Assembly (NCBI GenBank): GCA_946480015.1
Contig: CAMLIL010000001.1
Span: forward strand, 1 to 64,000
From: an uncultured Oxalobacteraceae bacterium
Lineage (GTDB): Bacteria > Pseudomonadota > Gammaproteobacteria > Burkholderiales > Burkholderiaceae
DNA: 64,000 nucleotides
Direction of reading: 5' to 3'
Shown: piece by piece, positions 1-9,986 of the stretch
Position numbering within the stretch: the first letter of the stretch is position 1
Layout of the letters: each line of letters starts with the position of its first letter
Translations under genes and position numbers: made by a program
The notes under the pieces: generated by a model
The model's database searches: none
Seen by the model: only the letters and a program-made list of their open reading frames with translations
Told to the model about the DNA's origin: nothing

Positions 1-827
1 GCGTGATGATGGAAATCGACGACTGCGCCTTCCCGCTGCTGGCCGGCATGAGCGCCCACAGCGATCCGCTGACCGCGTTCAAGGATGTCGACTACGCCCT
101 GCTGGTTGGCGCCCGTCCACGCGGCCCTGGCATGGAACGCAAGGACCTGCTGGAAGCCAACGCCCAGATCTTCACCGTGCAGGGCAAGGCTCTGGACCAG
201 GTCGCTTCGCGCAATGTGCGCGTGCTGGTGGTCGGCAACCCTGCCAACACCAACGCCTACATCGCCATGAAATCGGCGCCTTCGCTGCCAAGCAAGAACT
301 TCACCGCCATGCTGCGCCTGGACCACAACCGCGCCCTGTCGCAGGTAGCCGCCAAGGTTGGCGCACCGGTCGCTTCGATCGAAAAACTGTGCGTGTGGGG
401 CAACCACTCGCCGACCATGTACGCCGACTACCGCTTTGCCGAATTTGCCGGCAAGTCGGTCAAGGACGCCATCAACGACGACGTCTGGAACCGCGACGTG
501 TTCCTGCCGACCGTGGGCAAGCGCGGCGCCGCCATCATCGAAGCGCGCGGCCTGTCCTCGGCTGCCTCGGCCGCCAACGCCGCCATCGACCACATGCACG
601 ACTGGCACCACGGCACCAACGGCAAGTGGACCACCATGGGCATCCCATCGGACGGCTCCTACGGCATTCCTGAAGGCACCATGTTCGGCTTCCCGGTCAC
701 GGTCGCCAACGGCGAATACACCATCGTGCAAGGCCTGCCGATCGACGCGTTCTCGCAAGAGCGCATCAACCTGACGCTCAAGGAACTGACCGAAGAGCGT
801 GAAGGCGTTGCCCACCTGCTGGCCTAA
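1..827 (+). CDS. mdh: Malate dehydrogenase, 5' end outside window
   Basis: Cytosolic NAD-dependent malate dehydrogenase of the TCA cycle (malate to oxaloacetate). The window opens inside the gene; bases 1-2 finish a codon, so about 275 C-terminal residues are present. Visible landmarks are the substrate loop [13 protein letters not shown], the GNPANTNAY segment that contacts [14 protein letters not shown], and the active-site histidine in [11 protein letters not shown]. The C-terminus ([10 protein letters not shown]) is complete. This is the long bacterial/cytosolic-type MDH. It lies 21 bases before a CitE-like lyase and then aconitase, so the three probably form a TCA-related transcript. The GTG at base 3 is only the first in-window start-like codon, not the true start. 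Confidence 0.97.
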   Translation, partial: VMMEIDDCAFPLLAGMSAHSDPLTAFKDVDYALLVGARPRGPGMERKDLLEANAQIFTVQGKALDQVASRNVRVLVVGNPANTNAYIAMKSAPSLPSKNFTAMLRLDHNRALSQVAAKVGAPVASIEKLCVWGNHSPTMYADYRFAEFAGKSVKDAINDDVWNRDVFLPTVGKRGAAIIEARGLSSAASAANAAIDHMHDWHHGTNGKWTTMGIPSDGSYGIPEGTMFGFPVTVANGEYTIVQGLPIDAFSQERINLTLKELTEEREGVAHLLA

Positions 828-848
828 GGCCCATCCGCGGCGGACACC

Positions 849-1931
849 GTGGAGCCGATAAAGCCCCCCGTTCGCCGTTCCCGCCGTGCCGCCCCCAGCG
901 GCACGGCGCCTGTCTTCGAGCCTACCAGCATGCATCCTTCCGAGGTTTTATTCCAGGGCACGCGCCAGCCGCTGCTGCTTCCCGCCTGCGATCACTACGC
1001 CGGCTCGGAGAAGCTCATGCGCAAATCGATGGCCCTGCAACAAGAGCTTGGTCCCCTGTTCGACATCACCTTCGACTGCGAAGATGGCGCCTCCGCCGGC
1101 GCCGAGCCCGAGCACGCCAAACTGGTGGTCACGCTGCTCAACGACGAAGGCAACCGCTTCAACCGCATCGGCGTGCGCGTGCACGACGTCGGCAGCGCCT
1201 TTTTCGACGGCGATGTGGCCGTGATCGTCGGCGGCGCCGCCCAGCGCATGGCGTATATCGTCCTGCCCAAGGCCGACTCGAGCATCGAGGTGGCGCGCGC
1301 GATCGAAAAAATCAACCAGCACGCCACCCGCGCCGGGCGCGTCACGCCGCTGCCGGTGCACGTGCTGATCGAAACCCATGGCGCCCTGCGCGAGGCCGAT
1401 GCCATCGCCGCCCTGCCCCAGGTCGAGTGCCTGTCGTTCGGCATCATGGATTTCGTCTCGGCCCATTACGGCGCGGTGCCGGCCAGCGCCATGCGCACGC
1501 CCGGCCAGTTCACCCACCCGCTGGTGGTGCGCGCCAAGCTGGAAATGGTGGCGGCCTGCCACGCGCACGGCAAGGTGCCGTCGCACAATGTCACTACCGA
1601 CATCAAGGATAGCGCCGTGGTGGCCAACGATGCCCAGCGCGCCGCCGCCGAGTTCGGCTTTACGCGCATGTGGAGCATCCACCCCGACCAGATCAAGCCG
1701 ATCATCAAGGCCTTCACGCCGCGCCTGTCGGAAGTGAACGAAGCGACCAATATTCTGTCTGACGCAAAAGCGGCCAGCTGGGGACCGACCAGCCAGAACG
1801 GCCGCCTGCACGACCGCGCCAGCTACCGTTATTACTGGACCGTACTGCAACGCGCCAAGCTGGCCGGCCTGAGCCTGCCGGATGCGGCCGTTGCCCTGCT
1901 CAACCCCGCTCCCCAACCGGAATCCAATTAA
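849..1931 (+). CDS. HpcH/HpaI aldolase / citrate lyase beta-like CoA lyase
   Basis: CitE/malyl-CoA-lyase-type enzyme, expected to cleave or form a C-C bond in a CoA ester, or to act as a thioesterase, with Mg2+. Family motifs seen are FDCEDGASAG (acidic metal ligands), LPKADS, IETHGALREADAIAAL, GIMDFVSAHYG and WSIHPDQI. The 360-residue reading starts at a GTG at 849 without a clear ribosome site. An in-frame ATG at 930 (MHPSEVLFQG) is where the conserved domain begins and gives 333 residues, nearer the usual family length, so 930 may be the true start. The stop overlaps the next ATG by one base (TAATG), implying translational coupling. Position between mdh and acnA supports a role in C4/CoA metabolism; the exact substrate cannot be read from sequence. 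Confidence 0.9.
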   Translation: MEPIKPPVRRSRRAAPSGTAPVFEPTSMHPSEVLFQGTRQPLLLPACDHYAGSEKLMRKSMALQQELGPLFDITFDCEDGASAGAEPEHAKLVVTLLNDEGNRFNRIGVRVHDVGSAFFDGDVAVIVGGAAQRMAYIVLPKADSSIEVARAIEKINQHATRAGRVTPLPVHVLIETHGALREADAIAALPQVECLSFGIMDFVSAHYGAVPASAMRTPGQFTHPLVVRAKLEMVAACHAHGKVPSHNVTTDIKDSAVVANDAQRAAAEFGFTRMWSIHPDQIKPIIKAFTPRLSEVNEATNILSDAKAASWGPTSQNGRLHDRASYRYYWTVLQRAKLAGLSLPDAAVALLNPAPQPESN

Positions 1932-2419
1932 TGCCTAACTTGCTCAAGCAAATCCTGGCCGCCGGGGCTGTCGCCCTGGCCGCAAGCGCCCTGTGCGCCG
2001 CCCCGGCCCTGGCCGCCGAGAAGACCAAAGCCAAGGCCAAGTCCGCCGTGCACCCGAAGGCGACCGCCGTGGCTCCCGCGGCGCCCAATCCCGACGCCGA
2101 CGAGCCGGACATCACCGACACCGTCACCACCGAATACCACTGCGAGCTGGGCAACAACGTCACCATCTATCAGAACGATAACGACCATGCGCACATCGCG
2201 CTGCGCTGGAAGAAACGCCTGCACCGCCTGACCCGCGTCGGCACCACCACCGGCGCCCAGCGCTTCGAAAACCCGCTGTTCGGCCTGGTCTGGATCGGCA
2301 TCCCGTCCAAGGCCATGCTGCTCGACTCCAAACAGAACCGCCAGCTTGCCAACGAATGCCAGAACGCCGCCCAGTCCAAGGCGGCAGCATCGCCCGTCAC
2401 ACCAGCCGTTAGCCAATAA
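1931..2419 (+). CDS. Secreted MliC-like (C-type lysozyme inhibitor fold) protein
   Basis: A 162-residue protein with a clear Sec signal peptide ([19 protein letters not shown]..., cleavage near APALA-AE, residue ~28). A Lys/Ala/Pro-rich linker follows, then a C-terminal domain of about 75 residues bounded by two cysteines (YHCELGNN ... LANEC). The spacing and pattern (Y-x-[24 protein letters not shown], terminal C) resemble the MliC/PliC fold, which inhibits C-type lysozymes in the periplasm. The SGxxY-type inhibitor loop is not exact (TTGAQRF), so inhibition of lysozyme is an inference. Its ATG overlaps the stop of the lyase upstream and it is followed 22 bases later by acnA, so it is probably co-transcribed. 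Confidence 0.7.
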   Translation: MPNLLKQILAAGAVALAASALCAAPALAAEKTKAKAKSAVHPKATAVAPAAPNPDADEPDITDTVTTEYHCELGNNVTIYQNDNDHAHIALRWKKRLHRLTRVGTTTGAQRFENPLFGLVWIGIPSKAMLLDSKQNRQLANECQNAAQSKAAASPVTPAVSQ

Positions 2420-2441
2420 ATACCCCACTGAAGGAGAGGTC

Positions 2442-5150
<2,709 letters not shown>

Positions 5151-5170
5151 TCGCTCCTTGGCCCAAGCAA

Positions 5171-5199
5171 AAACGCCGGACTCGTCCGGCGTTTTTTTT
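5171..5199 (+). terminator. Rho-independent terminator after acnA
   Basis: Perfect 8-bp stem ACGCCGGA / TCCGGCGT with a CTCG loop, followed by eight T. It lies 20 bases after the acnA stop and, with the A run on the left, could also work on the minus strand. Confidence 0.93.
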
Positions 5200-5203
5200 C
5201 GTC

Positions 5204-5290
5204 GTCCCCGGCCTCGGCGCCCCCCTTGGCGCGGCCACATGCTGAGCATGCGTGGCGTGGATCCCGCCGGGGGCCGCCGAGGCCGGGGAC
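5204..5290. repeat. Large GC-rich imperfect palindrome
   Basis: The outer arms are perfect 16-mers: 5204-5219 and 5275-5290 are exact reverse complements (GTCCCCGGCCTCGGCG). Inner sequence can pair further (C-rich 5220-5226 with G-rich 5268-5273; GCCAC with GTGGC around a central ATGCTGAGCAT). The whole 87 bp can fold into one long hairpin between the acnA terminator and the DUF2863 gene. Function unknown; it could be a REP/BIME-like element. Confidence 0.75.
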
Positions 5291-5408
5291 GGCAATCACC
5301 CGGTATTCATGGTCCCGGCCCGAATCCACTACAATAGGGAGCTATCAGGGTTATCATTGTTCTCATCCATATATATCCACTCACTCACTTAAAGACTCCT
5401 ATCACGCC

Positions 5409-6671
5409 ATGCGTCGTCCATCCAAAGATTCATCCCACAAACTGTCGGCAGAAAGCCAGCGCCTGGTGAGCCTCAGTCAGGCCATCGTCCAGGCGGCCAG
5501 CCGCATCGAGGAGCGAGCCTGGGAGCGCCAGCTGGATACGCAACTGCAGAAACTGCTCAAGACCAATCATCAAGACACGGTCGACAACACCCTCAATGTG
5601 CTGTTCAAGGAAGACCTGAACGCCTACGACGTGCTGATGGAAGGCGTGGAAGCGGTCAGCGAATCGTCCTACATGATCGAGCAGCAGGACGGCGTCGAGA
5701 CCACCTACCAGGCGCTGCTGGTGGCCGCGCCCATCCTTGCCTGGACGCGCTTTTCGATTGCCTCGGGCACGATCCCGGCCGAGGCGCTGTCGACCCTGTC
5801 GGCGCACTTCTCCGCCCATCTGCTGGCCGAAGGCGTGCAAATGGCCATGGCGCCAACCCTGTTCGCCATCGACCAGTTGCCGCGTACCCACGCCGAAACC
5901 TACGCCACCACCCACAAGCTGGCACAGGCGGCGCACAAGGGCACGCAGCTCAAGCCAATGGGCAAGGCGCCCGAGACTGCGCCCTTCCTGGCCGACACCC
6001 GCTACCTGCTGATCGCCCTAGTGGCCCCGCAGGGCGCGCCGCTGTTCCGCTGGCAAGAGCCGCAGCACCTGACCAATTTCGTTGCCGAACGCAGCGCTGC
6101 GCTGGCCCAGTGGCGCAGCCAGGCCGAGCCGACCATCGCACGGCTGCTGCCGGGCTGCGGCGTCGATATCCTGCTGCCGGAAGCGTATTACGTGGCCTGC
6201 CGCGAAGCCGACAAGCAAATCCGTCCGGTATCGATTCGCGCCGCCGTGCATTATCTGACCAACACCCTGGGCGTGGAAGCGTCCGACCTGCGCGCCGTCA
6301 TCGCCGGCTTCGGCGAAGAATCGGCCGACGGCCAGGTGGACGAATACCGCGTGGCGTTCACCATGCGCCAGGAAACCGACGTGGTCTACGGCATCGTGTG
6401 GCCGCTGTACGGGCAGGAAGATGAAAACGGCACGCCGGTGGAAGGCTTCGCCGGGACGGAACTGGATCTGGGTGAGCAGAAAACTCCGCTGGACGAGATT
6501 GTCGCCTGCCTCAACGAAGCCGGCATCGCCCACATCAAGCGCCACAACGAACGTTTCGTGGCCGAGTATTGCGACGACTGCGGCGCACCGCTGTTTGCCG
6601 ACCCTACCGGCGAACTGGTGCATGCTGAAATGCCGGACGATGCCCCCACCGGAAACGAGCACTTCCACTAA
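5409..6671 (+). CDS. DUF2863 family protein
   Basis: A 420-residue cytosolic protein of the DUF2863 family, which I know mainly from Burkholderiales; its biochemical role is not established. The chosen ATG at 5409 begins MRRPSKDSSHKLSAESQRL; the frame is open 61 codons further up, but those codons fall in the palindrome region and do not look like protein. The N-terminal ~110 residues are helical and charged. The middle contains VDILLPEAYYVACREADKQIRP. The C-terminus carries a CxxC pair (YCDDCGAPLFADP), possibly half of a zinc site. An AT-rich leader (5325-5400) probably contains its promoter. It converges with the CYTH gene. Confidence 0.85.
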   Translation: MRRPSKDSSHKLSAESQRLVSLSQAIVQAASRIEERAWERQLDTQLQKLLKTNHQDTVDNTLNVLFKEDLNAYDVLMEGVEAVSESSYMIEQQDGVETTYQALLVAAPILAWTRFSIASGTIPAEALSTLSAHFSAHLLAEGVQMAMAPTLFAIDQLPRTHAETYATTHKLAQAAHKGTQLKPMGKAPETAPFLADTRYLLIALVAPQGAPLFRWQEPQHLTNFVAERSAALAQWRSQAEPTIARLLPGCGVDILLPEAYYVACREADKQIRPVSIRAAVHYLTNTLGVEASDLRAVIAGFGEESADGQVDEYRVAFTMRQETDVVYGIVWPLYGQEDENGTPVEGFAGTELDLGEQKTPLDEIVACLNEAGIAHIKRHNERFVAEYCDDCGAPLFADPTGELVHAEMPDDAPTGNEHFH

Positions 6672-6687
6672 GTTTTGGTGATGCTGC

Positions 6688-6707
6688 GGGCCGCGCAGGC
6701 GCGGCCC
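6688..6707. terminator. GC stem-loop between convergent genes
   Basis: Perfect 8-bp stem GGGCCGCG / CGCGGCCC with a CAGG loop, placed between the DUF2863 stop and the end of the CYTH gene on the other strand. There is no T tract, so it is only a possible terminator. Confidence 0.4.
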
Positions 6708-6721
6708 CCTCTACCGGGAAC

Positions 6722-7186
6722 CTACCATTGCGAGAATGGCAGGCGGATCAGGCTGGAATTGTAATAGCGCGCATCGTACGTGACTTCCTCGCCGATCCAC
6801 CCGGGCTTGTCGAACTGCTGGCCTTCCGAGGCCAGCTCGATTTCCGCAACGGCCAAGCCCTGGTTCGCTCCCAGGAACTCATCGACTTCCCACACATTGC
6901 CGGCAAAGCGGATGCGGCGCCGGTATTTTTCGATCAGCGGCTGTTCACACAAGCGGTCCAGCAACTCAGCTGCATCGGCAAGCGGAATCGGATACTCCCA
7001 CTCGCCGCGCGTGGCTCCCGCACTGCGTCCCTTGATGGTCAAGACCGCGCCCCCGCCTTCGATGCGCACGCGCACGACCCGGTCCGCCTGCGACGATAAA
7101 TAACCCTGGCGCAGCAGCACCGGTTCGCCCAGGCTGCGCCAGGCATCGCCCTTGAGCAAGAACTTGCGTTCGATTTCGATCCCCAT
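6722..7186 (-). CDS. CYTH domain protein (triphosphate tunnel metalloenzyme)
   Basis: A 154-residue CYTH/TTM-fold protein. The start at 7186 gives MGIEIERKFLL, the diagnostic ExExK motif at the very N-terminus. Alternating charged strands follow (VVRVRIEGGGAVLTIKG, WEYPI, YRRRIRF, WEVDEF, AEIELASE) that line the tunnel binding triphosphate and metal. Family members are inorganic triphosphatases, thiamine triphosphatases or class IV adenylate cyclases; short bacterial forms like this are usually triphosphatases. Its ATG lies 2 bases after the stop of the M14 peptidase gene, so the two are co-transcribed and probably coupled. Confidence 0.9.
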   Translation of the reverse strand: MGIEIERKFLLKGDAWRSLGEPVLLRQGYLSSQADRVVRVRIEGGGAVLTIKGRSAGATRGEWEYPIPLADAAELLDRLCEQPLIEKYRRRIRFAGNVWEVDEFLGANQGLAVAEIELASEGQQFDKPGWIGEEVTYDARYYNSSLIRLPFSQW

Positions 7187-7188
7187 GC

Positions 7189-8310
7189 TCAGCCCAGTGC
7201 ATGCAGGACAGGCTGCAGGATGGCGGCGCCCAGCTCGCGGCTGCGCGCGCCGTTCCAGCCGGTATAGGAATCGGGCAAATCGGCATTGTCCTTGAACGGC
7301 ATTTCCAAGGTCAGCGACAGGCAGCCGAAGGTGTGGCCGATGTATTTCGACGCCAGGGTCAGCACGTCCGCGCTGTATTTGCTGGCCGGATAGCCGTGCA
7401 CGTTTTGAAAATCGGGACTGGCGGCCATGTACTGCGCCACGAACGATTGCTGCAGCGCGGCCTGCTCCGGCGAGAAGGTGTCGAGCATCTCGTTGCCGGC
7501 CACGAAGTTGTACGGCTTTTCCTCGTCGCCATGGATGTCGAAGAACATGTCGCAACCCGCTTCATGGATTTTATTTTTCACGCACAGCACCTCGGGACTG
7601 CGCTCGGCGCTGGGCGTCATCCATTCGCGATTCAGATTGGCGCCGGCCGCATTGGTGCGCAGATTGCCGCGCACGCCGCCATCGGGATTCATGTTCGGCA
7701 CGATATAGAACGCGGCGCGCTGCAACAGCTTGCGCGCGACCGGATTGGCGCCGTCGAGCAGCGCGTCGAGCAAACCTTCGATGAACCATTCAGCCATGGT
7801 CTCGCCCGGATGCTGGCGCGCGATAAACCAGATTTTCTTTTCGGCGGCCGGATGGCCGACCACCACCAGATTCATGTCGCGCCCATCGACCGAGCTGCCG
7901 ATGTCATGCACGCGCGCCAGTGGATTTTCCGCTACTTCGCCAAGCAGGCGCAGATGGCGTTCGAACGAATACGGTTCGAAATAAGCGTAATACACGCTAT
8001 CGAGTTCGGGCGTGTGGTTGATCGTCATGACCTGGCCGTCGAAGCTGGTCGGCACCCGGAACCAGTTTTCCGTGTCGTAGCTGGCCACCGCCTGGTAGTT
8101 GCGGAAACCCGCCGGGTACGTGGCCTGGCCGGCGTTCAAGAAACGAATCGTGCACGCCTGGCCGCGCGCGCCCTGCAGGCGAAAATGGAACCACTGGTAA
8201 ATGTCGGCGTGCGAATCCTTGCGCAGTTTCAGCTCGATCTGGCGCGCGCTGCCGGCCTGCACCACCTCGATGGCGCCGGAATCGAACTGCTGGCTGATTT
8301 TGACGGGCAT
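7189..8310 (-). CDS. M14-family zinc carboxypeptidase, cytosolic CCP type
   Basis: A 373-residue protein with an N-terminal beta-rich domain (residues 1-~120, including WFHFRLQGARG and YYAYFEPYSFERH) and a C-terminal M14 carboxypeptidase domain, the layout of cytosolic carboxypeptidases (Nna1/CCP-like). Zinc ligands are seen in RQHPGETMAEW (HxxE) and FFDIHGDEE; the catalytic glutamate is likely in LTLEMPFKDN. PNMNPDGGVRGN and NLNREW are substrate-pocket motifs. No signal peptide. An AGGAGG ribosome site precedes the ATG. In eukaryotes such enzymes trim glutamates from tubulin; the bacterial substrate is unknown. Confidence 0.9.
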   Translation of the reverse strand: MPVKISQQFDSGAIEVVQAGSARQIELKLRKDSHADIYQWFHFRLQGARGQACTIRFLNAGQATYPAGFRNYQAVASYDTENWFRVPTSFDGQVMTINHTPELDSVYYAYFEPYSFERHLRLLGEVAENPLARVHDIGSSVDGRDMNLVVVGHPAAEKKIWFIARQHPGETMAEWFIEGLLDALLDGANPVARKLLQRAAFYIVPNMNPDGGVRGNLRTNAAGANLNREWMTPSAERSPEVLCVKNKIHEAGCDMFFDIHGDEEKPYNFVAGNEMLDTFSPEQAALQQSFVAQYMAASPDFQNVHGYPASKYSADVLTLASKYIGHTFGCLSLTLEMPFKDNADLPDSYTGWNGARSRELGAAILQPVLHALG

Positions 8311-8333
8311 GGTGTTCCTCCTGGGGAAGCGGC

Positions 8334-8732
8334 TCAGTCCCCAACATCGAGCAGATCGGTGCGGTAGGCCAGCATCATCTGGCGCATCAGTTCGATGTTG
8401 TGTGGGCTGAGCAGTAATGTGAGGTCGGTACGCGCATCGAGCTTCATGATCATGCGCATGCCCTCGTTGGACAGCTTGAGGCGGACGCCGAGCACACGCG
8501 GCGTGTCCGGGCGCCAGTCATTCCGGGTGATGGCCGGCATGCCGGACGGCGGCGCCGTCAGAGTGTGCGTGGTGGGCGGCACAAGCTCGAGCAGCCGGAA
8601 CACCACGGCGCCTGGAAACAGCACAACGCAATCGCGGGCCGCCTTGCAGGCGAACTTCGCGAGCAATAAATTGCCTACGCGATCGCACTGCATATGCAGC
8701 GAACGCACTTCGCGGACGACGGCTGGTTTCAC
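8334..8732 (-). CDS. Conserved hypothetical protein, 132 aa
   Basis: A 132-residue protein starting at a GTG preceded by AGGAAAG. I do not recognise a domain. The first half has a hydrophobic strand pattern (VVLFPGAVVFRLLELVPP); the second half ends with a helix, SPHNIELMRQMMLAYRTDLLDVGD. It lies 23 bases upstream of the M14 peptidase on the same strand, so the hypothetical, M14 and CYTH genes likely form one transcript. Confidence 0.65.
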   Translation of the reverse strand: MKPAVVREVRSLHMQCDRVGNLLLAKFACKAARDCVVLFPGAVVFRLLELVPPTTHTLTAPPSGMPAITRNDWRPDTPRVLGVRLKLSNEGMRMIMKLDARTDLTLLLSPHNIELMRQMMLAYRTDLLDVGD

Positions 8733-8805
8733 GACGGCTTTCCTATGAAAAAGAACGGCGCATCGATTCTACCGCATCCCCCTTGTGCCATGGCGCAACA
8801 TACGA

Positions 8806-8830
8806 CAAAACGGGGAGCGCGCTCCCCGTC
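8806..8830 (-). terminator. Terminator for the KGG stress gene
   Basis: A 20-bp perfect palindrome (ACGGGGAGCGCGCTCCCCGT, 8810-8829). Read on the minus strand it is followed by TTTTG. It lies ~50 bases downstream of the KGG gene end. Confidence 0.65.
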
Positions 8831-8881
8831 AAAGTAAGCGGTGCCGGCTGGCCGCAACCAGGCGGCGTGGGCGCTGCGCGC

Positions 8882-9166
8882 TTAGCGCGACTTGTCGGAA
8901 CCGGAACGCCCCCCGCCCTGCTTGCTGCCGGTGGAGCTGGATTCCGACTGGCGATTGCCGTGGCTCATGCTGCCGGCACGGCGCGCCTCTTCCGACGTGA
9001 ACTCGTGAGCGGTACCTTTCTCATGAGCGGCTTTGCCGCCCTCGCTGGCGATGGCGCGCTGACGCTCCGGGTCCATCGATGCGAAACCGCGGTTGCTGGT
9101 GCCCGAACCGCTCTGCTTATTGCCGCCCTGCTTACTGCCACCTTGCTTGTTACCCTGGTTAGCCAT
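8882..9166 (-). CDS. KGG-repeat general stress protein
   Basis: A 94-residue, very hydrophilic protein. The core GFASMDPERQRAIASEGG and KAAHEKGTAHEFTSEEARRAG are two copies of the KGG stress-induced repeat (PF10685; compare GsiB and YciG). The N-terminal QGG/Gln-rich and C-terminal Ser/Gly/Lys-rich tails look disordered. The start at 9166 is fixed by AAGGAG seven bases upstream; the open frame continues 13 codons further. It is divergent from another disordered protein gene at 9443, and the two share a 276-bp intergenic region. The exact biochemical role of the family is not known. Confidence 0.88.
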   Translation of the reverse strand: MANQGNKQGGSKQGGNKQSGSGTSNRGFASMDPERQRAIASEGGKAAHEKGTAHEFTSEEARRAGSMSHGNRQSESSSTGSKQGGGRSGSDKSR

Positions 9167-9442
9167 GGTCATCTCCTTGAATGATTCCTCTCCCGCCAAG
9201 CCCACCGCCGTTGCGCCGATGAGCGGCCAAGAAAATCCATCTTAGGCAGGGCTGCGCTACTCGGCTATAGGACAGGGCCAGAGCAATATGTAGGACAAAC
9301 ACCGACATTATTGCCTATAGCTATAACTTGAGCGATGCGCTGGCAAACAGTCCTACAGCCTCACGCTCCCTGCTCCGATGACGCACTGATGCGCGCAGGG
9401 GCATGATGATTGAAGCATTTCATTTTAGAAGGGGGAGCAATC
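9167..9442. promoter_or_regulatory. Divergent control region of two stress-type genes
   Basis: 276 bp between divergent genes. It contains repeated TAGGAC blocks: CTATAGGACAG near 9266, TGTAGGACAAA near 9290, and the inverse GTCCTACAG near 9350. CTATAGCTATA lies near 9316. No good sigma-70 promoter pair is evident. The arrangement suggests a shared stress regulator, which is inference. Confidence 0.35.
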
Positions 9443-9841
9443 ATGAATTCGAACCAGCGCAGCCAGGGAAACAACCAGTCCAGCAACGGCGGCAACGAGA
9501 AACCGGTCTCGTCCTCGCGCGGCGGCACCGTGGAGAAGGACAACCTCAATCCGGACATGCAGCGTTCGGGCACCTTGAACGGCGGCCAGGACAGCTTCGA
9601 CCGCAGCGGCTCGCAAACGGGCAGCCGGCAGAAGGCCGAGCCGGCGGTGCATGAATCGAACGATGCCGCCGGCGGCTACCCGCGCAGTCCGGGCGGTGCC
9701 AACCAGCTCGATGCCGACGAGAAGATGGACGACGACACCGGCTTTTCACGCGGCAATCGCCAGTCGGCCGAGATCGACGAAGGCAGCCGCCAGGAACGCC
9801 AGAGCAATGTCGGCCGGCGTAGCGACATGACCCCGGACTAG
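9443..9841 (+). CDS. Disordered hydrophilic protein, 132 aa
   Basis: A 132-residue protein made almost entirely of Asn, Gln, Ser, Gly, Asp, Arg and Glu, with no hydrophobic core and no domain I recognise. Start at 9443 (MNSNQRSQGNNQ) follows AGAAGGGGGAG; an in-frame ATG at 9410 lacks a ribosome site. The composition resembles desiccation/stress hydrophilins, and its divergent neighbour is a KGG stress protein, so a role in stress tolerance is plausible but unproven. Confidence 0.7.
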   Translation: MNSNQRSQGNNQSSNGGNEKPVSSSRGGTVEKDNLNPDMQRSGTLNGGQDSFDRSGSQTGSRQKAEPAVHESNDAAGGYPRSPGGANQLDADEKMDDDTGFSRGNRQSAEIDEGSRQERQSNVGRRSDMTPD

Positions 9842-9986
9842 TTGTCGTCCCCCGCGTGCGCAAGGGCAGGCTACCTGAAGCCGTTCGCGCAAGCGCCCGC
9901 GAGTTCCCGCAATCGCGCGACGGCTGTTTGACCCCGCACATGAAACTGTTCAGCACATAGCCAGCTGCCGCGGTGTCCAAGCTGGT

